From: G965222505 sp965222505
GTDB taxonomy: Bacteria > Bacteroidota > Rhodothermia > Rhodothermales > DATKEJ01
DNA length: 64,000 nt
NCBI GenBank assembly: GCA_965222505.1
Contig: OZ244956.1
Coordinates: 4,154,001 to 4,218,000 of the forward strand
Direction of reading: 5' to 3'
Positions 8,510 to 16,446 of this stretch are shown one piece after another (the first letter of the stretch is position 1; every line of letters starts with the position of its first letter). A program made the position numbers and the translations under genes. The notes under the pieces are model-generated. The model had not been told where the DNA came from. It saw only the letters and a list, made by a program, of their open reading frames with translations, and ran no database searches.

Positions 8510-8636
8510 AAAAGTGCCGTTCCGGCCTGGGCCGGCATGGTGGTTTGCCAGGAATTGATGCTGGCTGTTTTGCCTTCGCGTATGGATAAGATACGACGCA
8601 TCGTGTTCAAGTAAAACGTGCTAAATCCCTTCCCTC

Positions 8637-9008
8637 CTAGCCGTGGATGGTTTGGGCCAGGCGAATGCCAACCCATACGCTTCCCAAGCCGAGCAACAGG
8701 TGGAGGCCCACGTACAGGAGCGCTTCCGCCAAACGTCCGCTTTGCAGCAAGGCCAGCGTGTCGTTGCCGAAACTGGAGAAGGTGGTATACCCGCCCAACA
8801 CACCCACCAAAAGCATCAGCCGCCACTGGGCAGGCGTAGACCGCAATTCAAGGACCACCCCCAGGTAGCCGATGAGCAAACAACCAATCACATTGACGGT
8901 CAGGATGCCAAGCGGGAGCCAGACCGGCGTAAACAGCCGATGCACCAGCATACCCGTTGCATACCGTGCCATAGATCCCAATCCTCCACCGAGTCCGATG
9001 AGGAGCAC
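8637..9008 (-). CDS. crcB: Fluoride ion channel CrcB/Fluc
   Basis: About 123 residues with four hydrophobic helices. Family hallmarks: 'GGGLGSMARY' in helix 1, 'GILTVNVIGCLLIGYL' in helix 2 and 'GVLGGYTTFSSFGND' in the broken helix 3 with its phenylalanine box. Fluc forms a dual-topology dimer that exports fluoride. The start is set at the GTG at 9008, which gives the usual family length. The in-frame ATG at 9083 would add 25 residues encoded by the 'CAATCATCAATACGCAATC'-type intergenic repeat, and homologues have nothing there. No fluoride riboswitch could be identified by eye upstream. Confidence 0.9.
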   Translation of the reverse strand: MLLIGLGGGLGSMARYATGMLVHRLFTPVWLPLGILTVNVIGCLLIGYLGVVLELRSTPAQWRLMLLVGVLGGYTTFSSFGNDTLALLQSGRLAEALLYVGLHLLLGLGSVWVGIRLAQTIHG

Positions 9009-9018
9009 GTTGAGTATA

Positions 9019-9115
9019 GGGGATTGCGTATTGATGATTGAGGATGGGTTACAGGTGGCGAAAAAACAAACGAGTGTAACCACTAACGTCGTAAATCGCC
9101 AATCACCAATACCCC
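9019..9115. repeat. Imperfect inverted repeat of ATTGG/CCAATCACC words
   Basis: The left arm (9019-9040, GGGGATTGCGTATTGATGATT) and right arm (9094-9115, AATCGCCAATCACCAATACC plus CC) are imperfect reverse complements, separated by about 53 bases. The words match those of the hairpin at 2645-2691, so both belong to one family. It lies between the CDGSH protein gene and crcB and would be transcribed as part of the crcB leader. Confidence 0.55.
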
Positions 9116-9139
9116 ATCTCCTGAAAAAATCATCAACCC

Positions 9140-9793
9140 TTAACTTGCCTCAAATCCGATCTTGCGGTGGCTCCCATCACAATACGGTTTGTTTTCGGAT
9201 GCGCCGCACCGGCACAGGGCTGCTTTTTCGCCAGAGCACACCGTTTTTGCGCCGGTACTGGAGAGTTCGAAGGGGCCTTGCAGCAGCAGGGGGCCGTTGG
9301 CTGCCGGGGTAATGCCGAGCACACCGCCTTGGGCGGCTGCTTCGGGGAGGAGTCGGCTGGTACCCAGGGCGCCAGGGTCTTCGAAGTCGATGCCCCGGTG
9401 GCTGTTGTCGCAGTACGGTTTGTTTTTCGAAGCGCCACACCGGCACAAGGCGACCCGCAATTCTGGAACCGGGGTTGCCGCTGCCGTCTCGGCCAGGGCC
9501 AGATCTCCGTGTACATGCAGCGGTCCATCCGCTATAACGGTGATGGTGTTGATGGCAGGGGCCTGCTCGGCAGGGCCGTCATCGGTACGTTCGTACTGCA
9601 GGGCGCCGGTCGGGCAGCGCGCAATGACGGTTGCTACTTCATCCGCCGCTGCTCCATCGGCATCGACCCAGGGTTTGGCATCGGGGTTGAAGACTTCCGG
9701 GAGGCCGCGGACACATTCGGCTGCGTGGATGCAGCGTTTGAGTTCATAGGTGATCGCCCCGTTGCGGCCTTCGTAGATGTGTTTTTTCGGCAT
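9140..9793 (-). CDS. Fe-S protein with one mono-cluster ferredoxin-like domain and two CDGSH domains
   Basis: 217 residues. Residues ~10-70 resemble the Fer4_19/divergent 4Fe-4S domain, with 'CIHAAEC' and a late 'CPTGAL'. Two CDGSH-type 2Fe-2S motifs follow: 'CRCGASKNKPYCDNSHRGI' and 'CRCGASENKPYCDGSHRKI'. Each carries the three Cys and one His ligand set, and the near identity of the two motifs indicates internal duplication. Proteins of this layout are annotated as CDGSH iron-sulfur proteins; roles in redox sensing or Fe-S transfer are proposed but unproven. There is no signal peptide, so it is cytoplasmic. It lies immediately upstream of crcB on the same strand, with 131 bp of repeat-containing spacer. 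Confidence 0.88.
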   Translation of the reverse strand: MPKKHIYEGRNGAITYELKRCIHAAECVRGLPEVFNPDAKPWVDADGAAADEVATVIARCPTGALQYERTDDGPAEQAPAINTITVIADGPLHVHGDLALAETAAATPVPELRVALCRCGASKNKPYCDNSHRGIDFEDPGALGTSRLLPEAAAQGGVLGITPAANGPLLLQGPFELSSTGAKTVCSGEKAALCRCGASENKPYCDGSHRKIGFEAS

Positions 9794-10167
9794 GTGTACA
9801 AGGGTTATTCAAAGGGAGGGCAAGCCGCAGGGAAGGTAAGCGGAATTCCTGAAAAATCAAGCACCCGTCGCTGGTACACGAGTGGAATACAGCCTAAAGA
9901 TGGCTCCTTGCGACAGGCGGGTTAGTAATTGTCCTGTAAAATATCGTATTATTAAGGTCAATCACCCGGGCAATACACGGCCCGAGCGTACGCACCAAGA
10001 CCGAAGGCAAGCTTACCCGAATGGGCGTGACGACAATGCGCGAGGACGTCACCCATTATGGATCCAGGCAACGGTATGGCCTAGCTCTACCGTGATCCTA
10101 CCGGTCTTCGACATCACCCGGCTTCGCACGGCATAGCGCCGGCCGGAAAACCTGAGGAGGTATACGT
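9794..10167. other. Divergent intergenic region with strong SD at its right end
   Basis: This 374-base gap separates the leftward CDGSH gene from the rightward secreted metallophosphatase gene and should hold both promoters. The only clear element is a strong Shine-Dalgarno, GAGGAGG, about 8 bases before the ATG at 10168. No gene, repeat or strong hairpin was recognised in the rest. Confidence 0.5.
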
Positions 10168-13100
10168 ATGTCTACAGGTATCCCCAATGCGGTACGCCGT
10201 ACCGTATGGATATTTGCAGCTCTGGCATGCTGGGGCACCACCCACGCACAAAAAATCCGACCCAACCTTGCTGTGGCTGAAAAGTCCTTTCAAGAGGGCG
10301 TAGACGGCTATGCAGGCGCACGCGATGCAAAACTGTTGAGCGAGTCGGCCAGTTCCAATTTTGGAGGAGACGTCAGCCACGTGGCCGACGGCGAACCCGA
10401 TAAGTCCACGCTGCTGTTTTGGGATCTCGGCAATGAAATTCCCGCTGGCAGCACGGTACAATCTGCGAGCATCACCCTAAAAGTGACCAATCCGACCGGG
10501 GATGAATACGAGTTGTTTGCACTGCTGCGGGATTGGGCCGAGGGTGAAGTGACCTGGCGCAACGCCCGTTCAGGGGAAGCCTGGGCCGAGGAGGGGGCCA
10601 ATGGCGCAGCCGACCGGGGCACCACTTCGATAGGCAGCTTCGGCCCCGTCGACATTGGCACGGAGATCCTTACTCTGAATGCAGACGGCATAGCCCTGGT
10701 CCAGCAATGGGTCAATGACCCCGCCTCGAACCACGGCGTGATCCTGCTCAATTATGACAAAGCCACAGACGGGGTCGAGTTTCATGCCCGAGAGACCGAG
10801 ACGGTGGGCAACCGCCCGAAACTGACGGTGGTGTACGAAGGCGGCGGAGGAGAGGGCAGCGGGTTGTCCGGCACCTCGCAATACCGCGCCACCTGGCGGG
10901 AGGACCCGGCGACCACCATGACCATCGGCTGGGCGCAGGTCTCGGGCAACAATCCGATCTTGTGCTATGGCACTACGGACCATGGTCGTGAGCTGCCAGA
11001 TCCATCGCATTGTGCGCCGTACACCGGCAGCAAGGAAGTTGACCAGACCTATAGTTATAAAGGCATGGACAACCGGTTCGCCCGGCTGACGGGCCTGAGC
11101 CCCAATACGATTTACTACTTTGTGATCCGGGACAGCGAAGGGGTCAGTGAGCGGATGTCCTTCAAAACGGCCCCCTCAGACCCCAGTGCCGAATTTACAT
11201 TTCTGGCTGGGGGCGATTCCCGGGAAAACAGTCTGGAACCGGAACCAGTGAGTGACCCCCATCGGCAAGTGCGGCGCAAGGCCAACCGGATGGTCGGGAA
11301 ACTGCGCCCCCTGTTTGTGACCTTCAATGGGGACTTTACCCACAAGGGCTCCGCCGAGCAGGTCCAAAACTGGTTTACCGACTGGCAAGAAACCATGCGT
11401 GATGGCCGCCTCATTCCTGTACTGCCGGCCATCGGCGACCATGAGAAAATGTCGGCCCAGTTCAGTTGGCTGGAAGGGGTTGATCTGATGCAACTGTTCG
11501 ACCTGACCAACGAACACGCCTACTACAAGTTGACTTTTGCCTCGGGTCTGCTTTCACACTTTACCCTGAACTCGAAGATTTCGCCGGACGATATTTTTAT
11601 GGGCACCCAGGCCGACTGGGATGCACAGACCGCCTGGTTTACGTCGGCACTGGGTTCGGATGACGCCTATTGGAAAGTGGCGCAGATTCACGATCCCACA
11701 CGGGCACACCGCGAGGGCAAAGGGGACCGGGACGACCAGTATGAAGCCTGGGCCGAACTCATCTACCAGAACGGTGTGAACCTCGTGACGGAGGCCGACG
11801 GGCACCTCGTCAAGTGGACTTGGCCGCTCCGTCCCTCCACCGATACCAACGATCCAACCTATGACGATGGCTTCGTACGGGATAATGAGAAGGGTACCGT
11901 CTACGTCGGGGAAGGGGGATGGGGGGCCCTGTTGCATCCGTGTGGCCTGCCACGGGAATGGACACGGGCCTGTGACTCTTTCAATCAGTTCAAGCTGATT
12001 CAGGTACATGGCCGGGAAAAGCTGGAAGTACGAACTATCAAGCTGGACAACGAATCGGCTGTCGGCACCGTAAGTGACGGCACGCCCCTGGCCTTACCAT
12101 CTGGACTCGACGTGTGGACCCCGTCCAATGGTACCGGCTCCGTACTCTCCATCCCGTTAAGTACCCAGGGCAATACCCCGCCCACGGCCCGCATCAATGC
12201 ATCGGCGACTTCCGGGAGCGCCCCGTTTTCAGTGAACTTCAACGCCTCGGATTCATCGGATGACGACGGGAGCATCGTGAGCTACGCCTGGGATTTCGGG
12301 GATGGCAATACGGCCAACGGGGTTGCGGTCTCGCACACCTATACCACCGCTGGCTCCTACACGGCCCGTCTGACCGTGACCGACGACGGTGGAGAAGCGG
12401 GAACTGCCAGCATCGGCATCACGGTGACCATGTCGACCGGCAACACCCCACCGACGGCCCGCATCGGGGCTTCCGCCACCTCCGGCGAAGCCCCGCTCAC
12501 GCTCAACTATAGCGGCCGGAATTCAACCGACAGCGACGGCACCATCGTCAGCTACGCATGGGACTTCGGTAACGGGACAACGGCCTTGGGGCCTTCCGGG
12601 TCCGTGACCTATTCCACGGCTGGCACCTTCACCATGACCCTGACTGTCACCGATGACGGGGGGGCAACGGACCAGACCAGCATCACCATCACCGTCACCT
12701 CAAGTGGCAACGTGGCCCCCACCGCCAGTATCGGTGTTTCGGCGACCTCAGGGGATGCCCCGCTGACGATCGACTACAGTGGGGGCAACTCCTCTGATCC
12801 CGACGGAAGCATTGTGGCTTATGCCTGGGACTTCGGCAACGGGACCACGGCCAACGGCCCTTCGGGATCGGTCACCTATTCCACGGCTGGTACCTACGAT
12901 TTGTCCCTGACCGTCACGGATGATGTCGGATTGACCGGTTCGGCCAGCATACAGATTTCCGTAACCGCCCCTGGCGGCAACGCGCCGCCCACGGCCCGGT
13001 TCACGGCTACACCGGCCGCGGGCGATGCCCCGTTGGATGTAAATTTCGATGCCTCGGCCTCCTCCGACCCTGACGGGTCCATTGTGGCTTATGGGTGGCG

Positions 13101-14361
13101 TTTTGGAGATGGGGTCACCGGCAGTGGCGAGACCGCGAATCACCGCTATGACAGGCCCGGTCAATATTCGGTTGAACTGACCGTTACCGACAACGACGGG
13201 GCCGAGGCGAGGCGCACGGCGACCGTCACCGTAACAGACCCTAATACGAGTGGCGGGACGCTGCTTGCCACCCTGCGCTTTGGCGTAGGGGACTACGACG
13301 GGATGCGAGACACCCAGTTGCACAGGGATACACCGGACGAGGCCTATGGGAGCAGCGGCGTGCTCTCCGCCGCTGGCAACCCGGACATTGTCACGCTGAT
13401 GGCATGGGACCTGAGCCAGATTACACCCGGTAGCCAGTTGATATCGGCCGAGGCGGCCGTGCTGATCCGCAACGGCACCAACGACGCGTACCTGCTCTAT
13501 GCCGTCAAACGTCCCTGGGTAGAAGCCGAGGCCACATGGAACCAATTCGCCGCAGGCCAACCGTGGCAATCCCCCGGTGGCACAGGAGCTGACGACCGCG
13601 AAACGGAGCCGATGGGCCAACTCTCTACCACGGGGCAGATCACGTTTGATGACAACGGCCTGTCGGTTATACAGAAATGGATCGATGAACCGGCCACAAA
13701 CCACGGGTTCATGATCTACAACCCGACGGCCAACGATGCCATCGAGTTTATTTCCCGCGAAGCCATCACCCTGGCCCACCGGCCTTTGCTGACGCTTCGA
13801 TATGAAGGCGGAGGCACACAACAAGCGCCGGTAGCACAGTTTACGGCCGTGGAAGACCCCGCGATGCCCGGTCTGGTGAATTTCGATGCCTCGACCTCCT
13901 TTGATCCCGATGGTACCATCGTCAATTACCTATGGGATTTTGGGGATGGCAACACCGGCTTCGGCGTGACCACCTCGCACGTCTATGCCGCCACACAACC
14001 CTACACCGTCACGCTGACCGTCATCGACAACGAAGGCCTGACGACCGCCGTCAGCACCCCCGTCCTGACTGATACCGAAGACGAAACTCTGCCGGAAGGC
14101 TTCGTGCTGGCCCAGAATTACCCCAACCCGTTCAACCCGGCCACCCGTATCAGCTATGAACTCCCGGAAACGACCGAGGTGCACCTGAGTGTGCATGACG
14201 TGATTGGCCGTACGGTGGCGGAACTGGTGACGGCGGCGCGGCAAGCCCCTGGCCGGTATGAGGTGACGTTTGAAGCAGGTGATTTGCCAAGTGGCGTGTA
14301 TTTCTACCGGTTACAGGCCGGGGCCTTCACCCAGACCAATACGATGGTGCTCATGGAGTAG
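10168..14361 (+). CDS. Secreted multidomain metallophosphatase-like protein with DNRLRE, PKD and T9SS sorting domains
   Basis: 1397 residues. In order: a signal peptide (~1-28, ending 'THAQ'); a DNRLRE/CBM96-like domain (~45-225, with 'DWAEGEVTWRNARSGEAW'); a purple-acid-phosphatase-type Fn3 domain (~235-335); a calcineurin-like phosphoesterase domain (~345-600, with 'LAGGDSREN', 'TFNGDFTHKG', 'AIGDHEKM', 'IHDPTRAH' and 'EADGHLVKW' as candidate metal ligands); four PKD domains (~675-1025, 'YAWDFGDGNTANG'-type); a second DNRLRE domain (~1030-1210); a fifth PKD; and a T9SS type A tail (~1310-1397, 'LAQNYPNPFNPATRISYEL'). It is predicted to be exported through the outer membrane and retained at the surface. 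The substrate is unknown. The start is supported by the strong GAGGAGG. Confidence 0.9.
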   Translation: MSTGIPNAVRRTVWIFAALACWGTTHAQKIRPNLAVAEKSFQEGVDGYAGARDAKLLSESASSNFGGDVSHVADGEPDKSTLLFWDLGNEIPAGSTVQSASITLKVTNPTGDEYELFALLRDWAEGEVTWRNARSGEAWAEEGANGAADRGTTSIGSFGPVDIGTEILTLNADGIALVQQWVNDPASNHGVILLNYDKATDGVEFHARETETVGNRPKLTVVYEGGGGEGSGLSGTSQYRATWREDPATTMTIGWAQVSGNNPILCYGTTDHGRELPDPSHCAPYTGSKEVDQTYSYKGMDNRFARLTGLSPNTIYYFVIRDSEGVSERMSFKTAPSDPSAEFTFLAGGDSRENSLEPEPVSDPHRQVRRKANRMVGKLRPLFVTFNGDFTHKGSAEQVQNWFTDWQETMRDGRLIPVLPAIGDHEKMSAQFSWLEGVDLMQLFDLTNEHAYYKLTFASGLLSHFTLNSKISPDDIFMGTQADWDAQTAWFTSALGSDDAYWKVAQIHDPTRAHREGKGDRDDQYEAWAELIYQNGVNLVTEADGHLVKWTWPLRPSTDTNDPTYDDGFVRDNEKGTVYVGEGGWGALLHPCGLPREWTRACDSFNQFKLIQVHGREKLEVRTIKLDNESAVGTVSDGTPLALPSGLDVWTPSNGTGSVLSIPLSTQGNTPPTARINASATSGSAPFSVNFNASDSSDDDGSIVSYAWDFGDGNTANGVAVSHTYTTAGSYTARLTVTDDGGEAGTASIGITVTMSTGNTPPTARIGASATSGEAPLTLNYSGRNSTDSDGTIVSYAWDFGNGTTALGPSGSVTYSTAGTFTMTLTVTDDGGATDQTSITITVTSSGNVAPTASIGVSATSGDAPLTIDYSGGNSSDPDGSIVAYAWDFGNGTTANGPSGSVTYSTAGTYDLSLTVTDDVGLTGSASIQISVTAPGGNAPPTARFTATPAAGDAPLDVNFDASASSDPDGSIVAYGWRFGDGVTGSGETANHRYDRPGQYSVELTVTDNDGAEARRTATVTVTDPNTSGGTLLATLRFGVGDYDGMRDTQLHRDTPDEAYGSSGVLSAAGNPDIVTLMAWDLSQITPGSQLISAEAAVLIRNGTNDAYLLYAVKRPWVEAEATWNQFAAGQPWQSPGGTGADDRETEPMGQLSTTGQITFDDNGLSVIQKWIDEPATNHGFMIYNPTANDAIEFISREAITLAHRPLLTLRYEGGGTQQAPVAQFTAVEDPAMPGLVNFDASTSFDPDGTIVNYLWDFGDGNTGFGVTTSHVYAATQPYTVTLTVIDNEGLTTAVSTPVLTDTEDETLPEGFVLAQNYPNPFNPATRISYELPETTEVHLSVHDVIGRTVAELVTAARQAPGRYEVTFEAGDLPSGVYFYRLQAGAFTQTNTMVLME

Positions 14362-14475
14362 GTGGGTCCCCTGCTACCCATTCACGACCCTCGACGGCCC
14401 CCCCCTGCATTCTGGTTACACTTACTACGTTCGAATGTAGCCGTCAGGGGTGGCCCGTGCCGCTTCAGGCCAACC

Positions 14476-15048
14476 ATGACGCAGACCAAGTTCCACATCC
14501 GTGCGGAAGCCCTGGCCTACCGCAAAACCCTTTCCAAGGACGTGCGCCACGCGTACAGCGCGGCCGTATGCGACCATCTGAGGCGGCTCCCCGAACTACA
14601 GCACGCTCACGTCCTGCATGCCTTCTGGCCGATGCCCCACCGGGGCGAGATCGACATTCGGCCTTTGCTCCGGGCGTGGCATGCAGAGGGCAAACAGGTG
14701 GTATTGCCTGTGATGCAAGGGTTAAAGGGCGAATTGGGCCACCATGTGTTTGTTGGAGAAGCGAATTTGAAGCCCAATGCCTGGGGCATTTGGGAGCCAC
14801 AGGGTACGGATTGGGTCTCGCCGGAAGTGGTGGACGTGGTGCTGGTTCCGGCCCTGGCCCTGGACCGCACCGGTGGGCGGACCGGCTACGGGCAGGGACA
14901 CTACGACCGGTTTCTGGCCGAAACCAAAGCCTTCAAGGTGGGCCTCGTCTATGCCGCATGCCTCTACGATACCGTGCCTACTGAACCCCATGATATTCCC
15001 CTGGATGCCATCGTGACGGAAGAGGAAGTGGTGCGGGTGTACATGTGA
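14476..15048 (+). CDS. 5-formyltetrahydrofolate cyclo-ligase
   Basis: 190 residues, cytoplasmic. Converts 5-formyl-THF to 5,10-methenyl-THF with ATP. The C-terminal signature 'RTGGRTGYGQGHYDRFLA' is the ATP/folate-binding glycine-rich loop of the family. The N-terminal 'RAEALAYRKTLSKD' corresponds to the usual basic ATP-phosphate-binding segment, and 'FWPMPHRGEIDIRPLL' is the conserved substrate strand. The ATG at 14476 gives the usual family length; the upstream in-frame ATG at 14362 would add 38 residues of low-quality Pro/Arg-rich sequence. It is downstream of the metallophosphatase gene by 114 bases with no obvious functional tie. It feeds the folate pool that an N-formyltransferase would use, but the distance makes that link weak. 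Confidence 0.92.
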   Translation: MTQTKFHIRAEALAYRKTLSKDVRHAYSAAVCDHLRRLPELQHAHVLHAFWPMPHRGEIDIRPLLRAWHAEGKQVVLPVMQGLKGELGHHVFVGEANLKPNAWGIWEPQGTDWVSPEVVDVVLVPALALDRTGGRTGYGQGHYDRFLAETKAFKVGLVYAACLYDTVPTEPHDIPLDAIVTEEEVVRVYM

Positions 15049-15081
15049 GTGGTACAAAAACCCAGCGCTGCACAAGGAAAG

Positions 15082-15160
15082 TAATGCGGAATGTGTAAGG
15101 CATGCTCCCAAAGGCAATACGCATTACGTACCCTCCTCAGGTATCGCGCATTATTGTACA
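15082..15160. repeat. Degenerate inverted tract of ATGCG/CGCATTACG words
   Basis: 'GTAATGCGGAATGTG' on the left faces 'CAATACGCATTACGTAC' and 'TATCGCGCATTATTG' on the right. This is the same construction principle, tandem short words in opposite orientation, as the better-preserved hairpins elsewhere in the window, but decayed. It lies between the cyclo-ligase and PspC genes. No other element is evident in the 213-base gap. Confidence 0.4.
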
Positions 15161-15261
15161 GATATTTTTTACGATCAGGAACGTTCATAGGGGCTTAGGG
15201 GTGCAACCCTGATACGCCTACCCTCGTACAGAGAGCCTGCACACGAACATCATGCGCCCCC

Positions 15262-15930
15262 ATGAAAACGCGATCCCGAAAGCGGACTTATCAAGACGAA
15301 GAACTGGACGATTCCTTATCTGATGATCTCATCTTTGCACAGGCTGAACTGGATGACATCACAGACGACGACATTGAAGAGTTTCTAAGTACCCAGGAAG
15401 AGGAAAAAGAACCCGGCTTTTGGAATCTGCCGACGGTTACAGGCCTTTCTATTATCACGGTCGGCATCGGGTACCTGTTGCAGGAAATGGGATTGGTGCT
15501 GCCCTTTGATTTTGGATCGGTTGTTGGGCTCATGCCGTGGCTGGCCGGAGTGTTGATTATCCTGCTCGGCTTTGGGGTGTTGAACTGGAAGCCGAACAAG
15601 AAAAAGAAAGCCAAAAAGCTCGAAAAGAAACTGGAGAAAAAAACCCGGACCAAGAAAACCGTTCAGGTCGAAGAATACCAGGTCAAACCCCGGCGCTCTC
15701 GCAAACTCCGCAAGAGCCGGGACCGCAAAATTGCCGGTGTGGCTGGCGGTCTAGCCAACTACTTCGGGGTCGACCCGACGCTGGTTCGCATCGCTTTCGT
15801 TGTCGCTACCGTCTTCGGTGGTGGCTTTCCAGCAATCCCACTCTACATCATCCTCTCGATGGCTATGGCCAAGCCCGAGTCCCGCTCCCGCAAACCCGAA
15901 GGCCGCATCACGATCATTCGAGAAGGGTGA
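15262..15930 (+). CDS. PspC-domain membrane protein
   Basis: 222 residues. The N-terminal ~45 residues are acidic and soluble. Two membrane segments follow (~residues 53-75 and 85-105, the layout of DUF5668-like liaF/PspC partner regions), then a very basic Lys/Arg-rich linker (~112-155), then a PspC domain: 'RDRKIAGVAGGLANYFGVDPTLVRIAFV' with a final membrane helix 'PAIPLYIILSMAMA'. PspC-domain proteins belong to envelope-stress modules at the inner membrane. No pspA or pspF homologue is nearby. The acidic N-terminus and basic linker could interact, but that is speculation. The family assignment is firm from the PspC motif. Confidence 0.88.
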   Translation: MKTRSRKRTYQDEELDDSLSDDLIFAQAELDDITDDDIEEFLSTQEEEKEPGFWNLPTVTGLSIITVGIGYLLQEMGLVLPFDFGSVVGLMPWLAGVLIILLGFGVLNWKPNKKKKAKKLEKKLEKKTRTKKTVQVEEYQVKPRRSRKLRKSRDRKIAGVAGGLANYFGVDPTLVRIAFVVATVFGGGFPAIPLYIILSMAMAKPESRSRKPEGRITIIREG

Positions 15931-16144
15931 GGGGTTGTAAGGGGATGCTTTATGAGGGCAGTGCCTCGCATACGCTTGTTGATATTGTGCTACGCATCGG
16001 GGGTTGGGATGCTTTGAGCTGGCGCGGCTCCCTTGGGTCGTTTGTAGCAGAGGTACGCATCCGGTAGTTTCGCTTAGTAATGGAACAGGCTCCCTTTGGT
16101 CGAGGGGTATTTCGCTGCGCTTACGGATATTTATTCCTTATATG

Positions 16145-16282
16145 GATGCGTTACCGCGCGCGTAGCGAGCCAACGCAACGCCAATATTTCATGTCGCATT
16201 GTTTCGATGCGTTACCGCACGCGTAGCGAGCCAACCCCCGGCGAACGTAGTGAGCCCAACCCTCGCGAGTACAGCGAGCCAA
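16145..16282 (+). repeat. 30-bp direct repeat and GTAGCGAGCC-type ladder
   Basis: A 30-base unit, GATGCGTTACCGC(G/A) then CGCGTAGCGAGCCAAC, occurs at 16145-16174 and 16206-16235 with one mismatch. Two more degenerate steps follow, GCGAACGTAGTGAGCCCAAC and GCGAGTACAGCGAGCCAAC, up to 16282. All are in the same orientation. The whole 516-base gap between the PspC and M23 genes holds no convincing gene. Function unknown; it could be a decayed dispersed repeat. Confidence 0.6.
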
Positions 16283-16446
16283 CTTCCAAAGTCCTTGAAA
16301 ACGGGTGGTGATTTTCCTAATTTTAGAAAGGCGCGGTTTTCATTCTTGGAGGAACGAATCATCCTGTATCGGCGGTGGTATATCATGGCCAGGGATAGGG
16401 CGCTTGTATTACCTGTTTTGTGCACTCCGATTGTTGTGTAGTAGCC

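Noticed and set aside
8510..8636. A short gene between the deacetylase and crcB
   Set aside because: Both strands are broken by stops or lack a start; the gap looks like plain leader sequence.
12748..13824. 358-residue minus-strand open frame opposite the PKD region
   Set aside because: PKD repeats on the plus strand are unambiguous; GC-rich repeats produce long antisense frames.
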